DNA of 64,000 nucleotides from Planctomicrobium sp051466325 (GTDB lineage Bacteria; Planctomycetota; Planctomycetia; Planctomycetales; Planctomycetaceae): positions 2,852,001-2,916,000 of the forward strand of contig NZ_CP195792.1 in the NCBI RefSeq assembly GCF_051466325.1, written 5' to 3'. Within the stretch, counting starts at the first letter, position 1; each line of letters opens with the position of its first letter. The notes under the pieces were generated by a model. That model was not told the DNA's origin and made no database searches. It was given only the letters and a program-made list of their open reading frames with translations. Shown piece by piece: positions 28,869-37,079 of the stretch. Both the position numbers and the translations under genes were made by a program.

Positions 28869-30125
28869 TCAAGATTTCGTTTTGTCGGTCGCCCCTCCCG
28901 GCTGCCACTCTTTTGGAGTCACTTTGGTTGTGGGACGAATGCGTTGCAATCCTGTCAGCACCACGCGGTCATTGGGGCTCAATCCGGACGTAACAACGCG
29001 TTTTCCCCCTTCGGTCAGCCACCCGATTTCCACACGACGATACTCGATCTCGTTGTTGTTATTGATCACGTAGACGTAGCGCTGGCCTTGATCGGCACCG
29101 AGTGATTCTTCTGGAATCACAAGCGCTTCTTCCTCCGGGCCCAGTGGAGTCCGCAGCCGGACGAACATTCCGGGGGAGAGCAGTCCCTTGTTGTTTGGAA
29201 CCGACACTCGTGCCCGGAGCGTCCCCGTCCCCATGTCCACCTGATTGTCGACCCAGTCCAGCATGCCGGTGAGGCCGTAATTACTTTCACCAGCCAGCGA
29301 AATCTCAATGGGTCGGTGACGGTCGGGAACTTCGATCAGTTTTCCCTGCTCCTGCAGTCGACGCATGGCGAGCACGCTCCGCTCGTCATAGTCGAAATAG
29401 GCATAGAGCGGGTCGAGCGAAACCACCACAGCCAGCGGAGTCTGGTCCGCGAGAACCAGGTTCCCCGGATCGACGAGCCGCCGACCGATCTTTCCCGAGA
29501 TTGGTGCGGTGACACAAGTGAACGCGACATCCAGCCGGGCCTGGTTGCGAATCGCTTCCGCGGCGGTGCGGGCGGCATTGGCCCGGGCCACATCATAAGT
29601 CAGGTTTTCCACTTCCAGTTCTGTTGACGCCTGCGAACTCAGCAACCGGCGGGCGCGGTCCAGCTGCAGCTGGACCCGTTTCAGTTCGGCCTCCCGTTCA
29701 AGAACGGTCGCTTCGGCTTGTTGCAGAACGGCGACGTAGGTGGAATCGTCAATTTCGAAGAGCAGATCCCCCTCTTTGACGTCGGCCCCATCGGTAAAGT
29801 GCACCTTCTTCAGATAACCACTCACCCGTGCCCGGAGTTCAACCGTCGCCGGTGACGAGGTCCGCCCCCCGATTTCTTCGTAGGGAGCCACCCGCTCCAA
29901 GGTGGGCCGAACGAACTGCACACTGACCGGAGGAGGCCCTCCGGCTGGGGCGGTTGTCGCGGAAACCGCAGCCTTGGTGTCGCAGCCGGACCCGGTCACC
30001 GCGATTGCCAGCATCGACAGGATCGCCAGGAATCTGATCCGGCTCGCTGTCAGCGGGAAAGAACGCACATTCTGTGAAGTGCCACTTCGACGACTCAAGG
30101 CCGAGTCGGCAGAAGAACTAGCCAA
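28869..30125 (-). CDS. RND efflux periplasmic adaptor (membrane fusion protein), lipoprotein
   Basis: This is a roughly 418-residue HlyD/AcrA-type adaptor. The N-terminus has a lipobox (AIAVTGSGC), so the mature protein is probably lipid-anchored in the inner membrane. The biotinyl-lipoyl and hairpin region is visible (RARVSGYLKKVHFTDGADVK, EGDLLFEIDD, then a coiled coil EREAELKRVQLQLDRARRLL), followed by the beta-barrel. The open frame begins at TTG 30125; a GTG at 30068 just before the signal sequence is an equally good start. It is the first gene of the efflux operon, 179 bases upstream of the first pump. No outer-membrane channel gene lies nearby. Confidence 0.9.
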   Translation of the reverse strand: MASSSADSALSRRSGTSQNVRSFPLTASRIRFLAILSMLAIAVTGSGCDTKAAVSATTAPAGGPPPVSVQFVRPTLERVAPYEEIGGRTSSPATVELRARVSGYLKKVHFTDGADVKEGDLLFEIDDSTYVAVLQQAEATVLEREAELKRVQLQLDRARRLLSSQASTELEVENLTYDVARANAARTAAEAIRNQARLDVAFTCVTAPISGKIGRRLVDPGNLVLADQTPLAVVVSLDPLYAYFDYDERSVLAMRRLQEQGKLIEVPDRHRPIEISLAGESNYGLTGMLDWVDNQVDMGTGTLRARVSVPNNKGLLSPGMFVRLRTPLGPEEEALVIPEESLGADQGQRYVYVINNNNEIEYRRVEIGWLTEGGKRVVTSGLSPNDRVVLTGLQRIRPTTKVTPKEWQPGGATDKTKS

Positions 30126-30531
30126 ATTCCACCATCCACTCTGTGAAAGCGTCCAGGGGACCGATCGCGCTGCCAGATTTGGAATTTGCCGGCAGAATGA
30201 TAGGCCGATCAGGGGCGCGCAAACACAACGCCCCCGCGAAACTTCTCGATAAAGTCTAGATCCCCGTAAAGGTTACGGCAACTTTTCCGACCTAAAAACA
30301 AAAAACATCGCATGAGAATTATTTAATTTGCTGCGGATCGAAACGGTTTTCGGAGGCGATGCTTCCCCGAAGCTCGACTCCACGCGATTCATCCAGCGCG
30401 CATTTCGCGAATGTGGAGCCCGTGTCTGCTGCGGATGTTCGCCCGAAAGTCGCGCGGGATCGTCCCGGAGACTTCCTCGGAATTGCTTCAGATGTCAACC
30501 GTCGCCAGATTGAAACCGTTTTTTGTCCGCT
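30126..30531. promoter_or_regulatory. upstream region of the efflux operon with a short palindrome
   Basis: This 406-base non-coding stretch contains AT-rich DNA around 30280-30335 and the perfect inverted repeat CCGTAA-AGG-TTACGG at 30264-30278. The palindrome lies 139 bases upstream of the adaptor start and could be an operator. No TetR- or MarR-type regulator gene is adjacent. No other structure is evident. Confidence 0.35.
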
Positions 30532-31068
30532 TCAGGAGTGGCTGTTGATCCAGCCCGCGTAAAGCTCAAGCAGTTCCCGCAGTGTCCTGCGACTGGAGAG
30601 GACCTGATCAGCCGTCGGGGGGAAACAATCCTGACCGGTGAGAAAAGGAATCAGCAGGTCCGGCACAGTCTTTTTCAGTCGAGTTTGCAGTGCAAGGTGA
30701 AAACTCATCGGACTCAGGTCGTCGCGAGGCCCCCAAAAAAGCAGAACTGCGGGATCGTCCGGATGAGCAACGTAGCCGTCGAGACCTTTCCAGAAAGCGA
30801 CCGCTTCCTGCACCGCCGACAACACCAGTTGCTCAGCGGGTTCGACTGGCCAATTCGGGAATACTCTTCTGCGAGATTGCAGCTGGGACACGATCTGGTC
30901 GTGGAGATCCTCGAGACACTCCCAGTGCGCACGCCCCGTGAAGGACCCACAGAGCCCGCGCAGAAGGGGGCCGATCAGCGGAATGCGTTCGACCTGGGCC
31001 GTGGGGCGATCGGGAGGAGGCCAGGGATGAGGAAATTTCAGCGGCGGGTCAGGTTCTACAGGCATCAT
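30532..31068 (-). CDS. hypothetical protein
   Basis: This 178-residue soluble protein has no signal peptide and no recognisable motif. The N-terminus is proline-rich (PDPPLKFPHPWPPPDRP). The body appears helical, with conserved-looking aromatic and Leu spacing (ECLEDLHDQIVSQLQSRRRV). It follows the ceramidase-like gene by 56 bases on the same strand and probably ends that transcript. Codon pattern and length support a real gene; the function is unknown. Confidence 0.6.
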   Translation of the reverse strand: MMPVEPDPPLKFPHPWPPPDRPTAQVERIPLIGPLLRGLCGSFTGRAHWECLEDLHDQIVSQLQSRRRVFPNWPVEPAEQLVLSAVQEAVAFWKGLDGYVAHPDDPAVLLFWGPRDDLSPMSFHLALQTRLKKTVPDLLIPFLTGQDCFPPTADQVLSSRRTLRELLELYAGWINSHS

Positions 31069-31124
31069 CGCTCCCGATTCCCGGACGTCATCTCCCCCAC
31101 CGTGAATCCCCCGGAGCCGCCGAT

Positions 31125-32519
31125 TCAGCTCCCCTGAGGCAACACGGCATGCGTATTGGCTGACAGGATCGTGTCGACCTCCGGAGCACTGAAAGCATTC
31201 CGGACTTCGTACCCTCCCTGAGGATAAGCCTCGGCGGTCGGGATATACCAGGGACCGTCGTCTCCATAGGCCGCCGTCGCCACGAATCGCTCCGGAGCCG
31301 CCGCCTGAGCACGCAACTGGTATTCCACGAACGACTCCGCGGGAAGGTGCAGCAGGGTGGCCTCATTCACATGCAGAGCACTGAGGATGATCGGCTCCTG
31401 CCGTTCCACGCTGCGGAGCCAACCGATCTTCATTGCACTGATAATTCGGTCGTTCAGCCTCGCCTTCGAATCGGAAATCGTCGCCATCAGTTCTGCCTCA
31501 CTGAGCGACTCGAGCGACGGAATGTGGATCGAAGCCGTTCGCCAGTCGACGCTCGTAATGGGCTGGGGTTTCAGATCCGCTTCGCTGGCGACGACCGCTG
31601 TGTAGATGCGGTCGGTCAGTTCTTCACGGGCCTTCTGGGAAGCGTCGTTGTACTTTCCGGCCGCGACGTTGCCGGAGCAGCCGGTAAAGTAAATGTGAGT
31701 ACAGCCGGGATCTTCCGCCTGGCGTCGTTTCCGGGCGAAGCCGACAAAGTCGCTGTTCACCCGACCGTCGCCGTAATAGCTCATCGGATGGGTCGCGTAA
31801 TAGTGGCACGAGACCAGCTTGCGATCGTTGTTGTAAAACGTGACGGTTTTCAACCAGGGATCGATCAGGCCCTCGGGGAGGTCCCATTGACGGGGAATCT
31901 TGCTCGAGCTGCCGCGCCAGTCGACGACAGTCCCATCTGGCCCCAGAAACCGTCGATTGCCGGCCACCTTTTCGACTTTGGCCTGCCCGGTCGCGATGTG
32001 GGTCACCGGTTGTAGATGCTGCATTGCCTGCGAAACCGCCTGCTGAGCGCGGCCCAGACACTCATTAAAGAAGTCCAGCTGAACATTCTGCGGCCGCTCC
32101 GGCCCCGGCAGGGCGGAGAGAATTCGTTCTGCTTCGAGACACACGAAGGGAGCATTGTGTTGATGAACACATTGGACGGCCACGCGCTCGGGTGTGGTGC
32201 CAGCCGCTTTTGCAATCGTGTTTCGCCACTCCCGATGAGCATCATTCAGCAGCGCGGTCCAATCGATGGCGGTGATCACGATGGGAGCCCCCGCCCCCAC
32301 GATGACGAAGCCGATCGATTCCAGTGGATCGTCGATCTGGAGAGCCGGCTTAATCCAGCCGCCGCAGAGTGGATGACCGAGCGGGGGTGTCACATCAAAC
32401 CGGAAGGGAGCAATCCGGAGCGCAGGGGCCGACTCGGCGCGGGTGAGGGCCGGGATGAGCAATGAAGAAATGCCGGCTGCGAATGTCGTCTCAAGAAATT
32501 CTCTGCGGTTGGTCGGCAT
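31125..32519 (-). CDS. neutral/alkaline ceramidase-like exported protein
   Basis: The protein is 464 residues from ATG 32519, supported by GGAG 8 bases upstream; a GTG at 32528 is in frame. A Tat-like signal (NRREFLETTFAAG) directs export. The body matches the N-terminal fold of neutral ceramidases: FDVTPPLGHPLCGG, a metal-site-like VQCVHQHNAPF, CHYYATHPMSYYGDG and YFTGCSGNVAAGKYND. In this fold the histidines bind Zn. Many planctomycete paralogues exist whose substrate is not a ceramide, so the activity is open. It is in line with the CxxCH/esterase cluster, 182 bases after the preceding gene. Confidence 0.85.
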   Translation of the reverse strand: MPTNRREFLETTFAAGISSLLIPALTRAESAPALRIAPFRFDVTPPLGHPLCGGWIKPALQIDDPLESIGFVIVGAGAPIVITAIDWTALLNDAHREWRNTIAKAAGTTPERVAVQCVHQHNAPFVCLEAERILSALPGPERPQNVQLDFFNECLGRAQQAVSQAMQHLQPVTHIATGQAKVEKVAGNRRFLGPDGTVVDWRGSSSKIPRQWDLPEGLIDPWLKTVTFYNNDRKLVSCHYYATHPMSYYGDGRVNSDFVGFARKRRQAEDPGCTHIYFTGCSGNVAAGKYNDASQKAREELTDRIYTAVVASEADLKPQPITSVDWRTASIHIPSLESLSEAELMATISDSKARLNDRIISAMKIGWLRSVERQEPIILSALHVNEATLLHLPAESFVEYQLRAQAAAPERFVATAAYGDDGPWYIPTAEAYPQGGYEVRNAFSAPEVDTILSANTHAVLPQGS

Positions 32520-32700
32520 TGCGGGCACTCCGGGGGCAGGAAATCAGGCAGGTAGATCGGTCAGTAGGTCAATGCAAGTTCGAATTCAGTTGGTTCATTC
32601 CGCCCTCGCCGCAGTCGGCTTCGTGATGGCACGCGAGAACAACTGCACGCGACAACGAATTCCCAGGGTGATCGAGAGACCTCCTTCACCCCGATGAAAG

Positions 32701-35700
32701 CTACTTGGAGCTGGTCGAACCAATCCCTTTGATAAAGGCAATCAGATCCGCCATTTGCCGGGGATTGATGTCCCGTTCCAGACCTTCCGGCATCAACGAC
32801 TGACCATTGGCGATCAATTCGTCAATCTGGCTGCGGAGGACAGTGTCCTCTTTGGCCTCTGCTCGCCGCAGGGTGAGGCTTGAATCCGTTTCAGCGGCAA
32901 TCATGCCGGTATAGATCTGTCCATCGTGCGTGGTGACCGTATAAGTCGTGTAGCTCGACTGCATCTCCAGATTGGGATTGAGAATCGAAGCCAGCAGGTC
33001 GGCAGGAGGTTTGTTCTGGACGGACGTCATGTCGGGCCCCACTTGATGACCTGTGTCACCGAGTTTGTGGCAGATCGAGCATTTCTGCTGGTAAATGAGC
33101 TTTCCACGTTCCGGATTGCCCGTCAGTTCGAGTGCGATCTGATAATCCCGAACCACTTTGGCCCTATCGGTCGATTCAACTCCTTCCAGCAGATGTGCTG
33201 CGCGACGTCGAATTCGTTCTTCGGAATGCTTGGTCAGGGTTCTGATTCGGTTCCAGTCGAATTCGCTCCGTTGAATCGTGCCGTTTTCCAGGGCTTCGAG
33301 CAGTTTCTCGGTTCGGTCTTCACGCGCGAGCATGACTTCGGTTGTCGCTCCGCGGGCGGCCGGAGTGAGTCGACGCCAGGAGGCCATCAGTAGAGGCGCC
33401 ACAGCCGGATCTGTGACCGGTCGCAGTGCAGCCACAGCAGCAGCCTGAATCTCCTGCGGGTATTGCGGACTCAACAGCGATTCGAAGGCGGGCCCTGCGA
33501 AGGACCAGGGAGCCAGCGCCAGAATATTGATGGCAGCGTGTCGGGCTGAATTGTTTTCACCCGGGTTCACAGCCGTCTCTGCGGCATGGGTGAACAGTTC
33601 CTGAATTCGAATGCGGGTCTCTCCATCGGCAGGAAGTTCGTTAATGACCTTCACCAGCGACTGCCCGCGACGGACACTCCCCCGGCCGATCGCCTGCACC
33701 AGCTGAGATCGGAGCTGAAGGGATTTTGCAGAGGCGGTCACGAGTTCGAGCAGCTGTTCCGCAACCATCGGCTCGGGGCGGGAACTGACCATTTCGACGA
33801 TCCCTTCGAGCAGCGCGGGGCTATGGGGTTGCTGCTGCAGATCGGCATCCTTCAATAGCAGCGTGAGCAGGGGAATCCCTTTGTCCCCAACCGACAGTAG
33901 GTAAGCGGCCCGCATGTCCGGATCGGATCCAATATGGGGAGCAGCGGAGACGAGTCCCCGCAATGCCAGATTTTCCGGCATCGAGCCGAGTGCCAGCACA
34001 GACTGGAAGCGTGTCCGGTAATCAGTGTCATTGGCCCGCTCAATCACGGCATGGGCCAGAGCGGCATTCCCGGCCAGCAACGGTTCAGCCAGCCGGACCG
34101 CGTGTTGCCGGACACCGGGATGAGGATCATTCAGCGCGGCCTGGATTAACTTGGGTGTCAGTCCCCCCAACCCCTGCAAGGTATAAAGGGCATGCAGTCG
34201 CCCCTGTGGGACCCTGGTTGTTTCGAACAGCTTGATGATCAGTGGAACGGCCGCCTGATTCTGGCGTTCCCACAGCAGCCGCTGTGCGGTCTCACGATTC
34301 CACGAGTTCTCCGAAGCCAGATTGGACACCAGTTGGTCCAGTCCGACTTCTCCCAGACGGGGGGGCTTGATCCGCTTCATGCCGGGCGCTACCAGCCGGT
34401 AGATGCGACCGCGATCGTTGCCGCTTTCGAGATCGAGGTGAGCCCTGATGTCCTCCGGGATCGAGATCGGATGTTCGATCGTCTCGCGGTACATGTCCAG
34501 CACGTACAGCGTGCCGTCTGGTGCATTCACATAGTTGACCGGTCGAAACCAGGTGTCGATCGAGGTGACAAACTCTGTATTCGGATCCGCGCGATCGGCG
34601 CGAAACGTCGCGTTGTGCGGTTGCAGTGTCTTGCGGTGAATCAGATTGCTCCCGACATCCCCCACGAAGGCGTTGCCCCGAAATTCTTCCGGGTAGGCCG
34701 AACCTCGATAGATAGTGACTCCGGCTGCGGACGTGAAGAATCCGCCGGGAACCCGTTCGGTATCAGGCAGGTGCTGATACTGCGGGTCCTTGTTGCGGCG
34801 CTGCGTGCGCACGATCCGCCAGGGTTCAATTGGACTGCGGCGAAAAACCGGCGCCGCGGCGCCATCGCTGGCAATCATCCTGACCGGACCGGCAACCGTG
34901 CAGAACGGGTTGCGATTGAGATACTGCTCTTCGAAAACGACATGCATGATATGCACGTTGTTGCTGCACAGAAACCTGTTTCCCCAGTCGTCGAGAGAGT
35001 GGCCAAACTGAATGCCGCCCGATGCCCTCGCGACCTCTTCCGTTTTCGGGTTGAAGACCCAGTCGCTGCGCCCCAGGCTGAGAACCTTTTCCCCGCGGCG
35101 GTGAAGATCTCCACCGTTGGAACCACCGGCAACCCAGATGCGGTTATCGAGGCCCCACTTCATGTTGTTGGCCAGCCCCTGCACATTGCGGCGACCAAGG
35201 TGAGAAAACACGGTTTCTTTCACATCCGCTTTGCCATCTCCATCGGTGTCTTTGAGATAGAAGACCTCCGGCGGGTCGATGACAAAGAGGCCGCCGTTGT
35301 ATGCCGCCACCGACAGCGGCCAGTCGAGCTTGTCAGCAAAGACTGTGCTCCGATCCATGACGCCGTCGCCATCGGTATCTTCCAGCAGGCGGATAATCCC
35401 GGTCTCCGTTCGTCCGGTGCCGGCTGGCAGAATCTGATCCTTTTCCTTCGCATAGGGATAGGCATGAAATTCGGCGACGAACATCCGGCCGTTTTCGTCG
35501 AAGCAGGCATCGACAGGATCACTGACGAGCGGTTCCGCTGCCACCAATTCCAGCGAAAAGCCCTTCTCAAGCTGAAAGGTCGAAAGAGACTGGTCCGGCT
35601 CCATGGGAGGGAATCTCGTCAGCTGGTCGGCAAGCGAAGAATCCTTCTCCTCTCCCGTCACCGGCAAACTGCACAAGGCGATCCACGCGAACAGTGCCCA

Positions 35701-35766
35701 TATGGGTTGTCGCAAGAAGGGAGACAGGCGTTTTACTGAGCGGGCAGTAGCGGATGGGCGGAACAT
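32701..35766 (-). CDS. PVC-type CxxCH cytochrome with beta-propeller and HEAT repeats (copy 1)
   Basis: This is a 1,021-residue exported protein with a signal peptide at about 15-38. Residues 50-480 are a six-bladed sugar-dehydrogenase-like propeller (DACFDENGRMFVAEFHAYPY, KDTDGDGKADVK, DRGRIYRL). HEAT-like repeats follow at about 480-850. The C-terminal cytochrome c domain has CSICH at 896-900 and a distal Met candidate in QSLMPEGLERDI. This architecture is characteristic of planctomycetes and related PVC bacteria and is assumed to oxidise a carbohydrate or alcohol with electron transfer to heme; the substrate is unknown. A paralogue lies two genes upstream at 37080-40064. Confidence 0.92.
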   Translation of the reverse strand: MFRPSATARSVKRLSPFLRQPIWALFAWIALCSLPVTGEEKDSSLADQLTRFPPMEPDQSLSTFQLEKGFSLELVAAEPLVSDPVDACFDENGRMFVAEFHAYPYAKEKDQILPAGTGRTETGIIRLLEDTDGDGVMDRSTVFADKLDWPLSVAAYNGGLFVIDPPEVFYLKDTDGDGKADVKETVFSHLGRRNVQGLANNMKWGLDNRIWVAGGSNGGDLHRRGEKVLSLGRSDWVFNPKTEEVARASGGIQFGHSLDDWGNRFLCSNNVHIMHVVFEEQYLNRNPFCTVAGPVRMIASDGAAAPVFRRSPIEPWRIVRTQRRNKDPQYQHLPDTERVPGGFFTSAAGVTIYRGSAYPEEFRGNAFVGDVGSNLIHRKTLQPHNATFRADRADPNTEFVTSIDTWFRPVNYVNAPDGTLYVLDMYRETIEHPISIPEDIRAHLDLESGNDRGRIYRLVAPGMKRIKPPRLGEVGLDQLVSNLASENSWNRETAQRLLWERQNQAAVPLIIKLFETTRVPQGRLHALYTLQGLGGLTPKLIQAALNDPHPGVRQHAVRLAEPLLAGNAALAHAVIERANDTDYRTRFQSVLALGSMPENLALRGLVSAAPHIGSDPDMRAAYLLSVGDKGIPLLTLLLKDADLQQQPHSPALLEGIVEMVSSRPEPMVAEQLLELVTASAKSLQLRSQLVQAIGRGSVRRGQSLVKVINELPADGETRIRIQELFTHAAETAVNPGENNSARHAAINILALAPWSFAGPAFESLLSPQYPQEIQAAAVAALRPVTDPAVAPLLMASWRRLTPAARGATTEVMLAREDRTEKLLEALENGTIQRSEFDWNRIRTLTKHSEERIRRRAAHLLEGVESTDRAKVVRDYQIALELTGNPERGKLIYQQKCSICHKLGDTGHQVGPDMTSVQNKPPADLLASILNPNLEMQSSYTTYTVTTHDGQIYTGMIAAETDSSLTLRRAEAKEDTVLRSQIDELIANGQSLMPEGLERDINPRQMADLIAFIKGIGSTSSK

Positions 35767-35784
35767 CGATCAGAGTCCTTGTCG

Positions 35785-36975
35785 TCACTTCGCTAGGGGG
35801 AGGCTCGGCGGCGAGGCCGACAGCTGCAGGAGGGAGTCGATCAGCAGGTATGATCTCAATCGCATCTCCTGAGGGAATTGATGTCCCCCCGGCGGATGCT
35901 CGACTTTGAGGTGGCCGGGAACTCCGTGCAGAGCAAAAACGGGTTGAGCCGCAGCGGCGATGCGATCAACGCTCTCTGCCCGGAAATTACTGTCCTCCTG
36001 TGGGGCAATGATCAGAACCGTGCGAGGAGCAAGTCCAGCGACGATTTCATGAAAATCGAAAGGGATCTCAGTCAATCGTCCCTGATAACTACCAAGTTTG
36101 GGGAGGTACCGGGACTGAACCCAGCCCCGCTCCGGCAGCCAGTTGGCCGGCTCGCCTCCATGAAAGTCTAGATACCCGTCCAGACCACAACAACTGATCA
36201 CTAGACCGATGCGATCATCGAAAACGGATGTGTAAACAGCGTTGTGTCCCCCCAGCGAATGACCGATCACGGCGTAGTGCCCATGCCGGACGTAGGGCAG
36301 CGAGTCGAGCAAATCGAGGCAACGGATGTTGTCCCAGACCGCTTTCAGCGACCCGCTCTCCCAGCCGAGCCCCTTCAGGTCCGGATGATAGTTTCCGAAG
36401 GTGGGATAACAGGGGGCGATGACGACATAACCCCTCTGGGCCAGTTCCTTCCCGTACATCAGCTCGGGATTCCCGCTGATCCCGACGACTTCGTCTGCAC
36501 CGCTCAGATTGGTCTGTTGCAGGCAAAGCACGGCCGGTGTCGGTTCTTCTTTGGATTTCAATGCAGACTTGGGAATTAGCAGGTAGGCAGGTGTGCGGCA
36601 TCCCGGTTCGGATTGAAATGTGATCCGCCGACGCATGTAGGATCCGAGATCCTCCTCTGTTCCGATCTCCATCTGAAGGTCGCAGCGCTTGGCCTCTCCG
36701 GGGAACGGGCCAAATATGGCTGCCATGGCTTCCAGAGTCGCCCGCTTGCGGCGTTGCCATTCGGCCACGGTCGTGGCAGTCCGAATCGATCCTTTCACAT
36801 CCCGGTAGAGCAGCTGATTCTCGCGAGGAAACTGCCGGGTCGGAAGTGCGAGACCGTCTCCAGCCCTGCTCACTTCTTGCGGGGTGGGAACCTCCGCCGA
36901 CACTGAACCGCAAACGGCAGTCACGCACAAGACGGGGAGCAGTAGCCACTTTAGGCAAGGAAACCTGAGTAACAT
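35785..36975 (-). CDS. exported alpha/beta hydrolase (acetyl-xylan-esterase or dienelactone-hydrolase-like)
   Basis: The protein is 396 residues from ATG 36975, which directly begins a signal peptide (MLLRFPCLKWLLLPVLCVTA); a GTG at 37065 is in frame. The nucleophile elbow is GHSLGG, the acid candidate lies in APQEDSNFRAES, and the His is in PPGGHQF. The lid-like segment and SCCGLDGYLDFHGG are typical of large secreted planctomycete esterases. It sits between the two CxxCH propeller genes with small spacers, so deacylation of the substrate handled by the cluster is likely. Confidence 0.85.
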   Translation of the reverse strand: MLLRFPCLKWLLLPVLCVTAVCGSVSAEVPTPQEVSRAGDGLALPTRQFPRENQLLYRDVKGSIRTATTVAEWQRRKRATLEAMAAIFGPFPGEAKRCDLQMEIGTEEDLGSYMRRRITFQSEPGCRTPAYLLIPKSALKSKEEPTPAVLCLQQTNLSGADEVVGISGNPELMYGKELAQRGYVVIAPCYPTFGNYHPDLKGLGWESGSLKAVWDNIRCLDLLDSLPYVRHGHYAVIGHSLGGHNAVYTSVFDDRIGLVISCCGLDGYLDFHGGEPANWLPERGWVQSRYLPKLGSYQGRLTEIPFDFHEIVAGLAPRTVLIIAPQEDSNFRAESVDRIAAAAQPVFALHGVPGHLKVEHPPGGHQFPQEMRLRSYLLIDSLLQLSASPPSLPLAK

Positions 36976-37079
36976 GGGTCGTTCATGGCAGGTCAAAACC
37001 GGGTCATGCTCATCGGCAGGGATGTTCCACATTTCTTGATTCCGTCCGCAATGCCCCTGTGTCACCAGCCCCCGGCGGC

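Noticed and set aside
34192..35739. 515-codon plus-strand open frame
   Set aside because: It is the antisense of the first CxxCH propeller gene, with no motif of its own.
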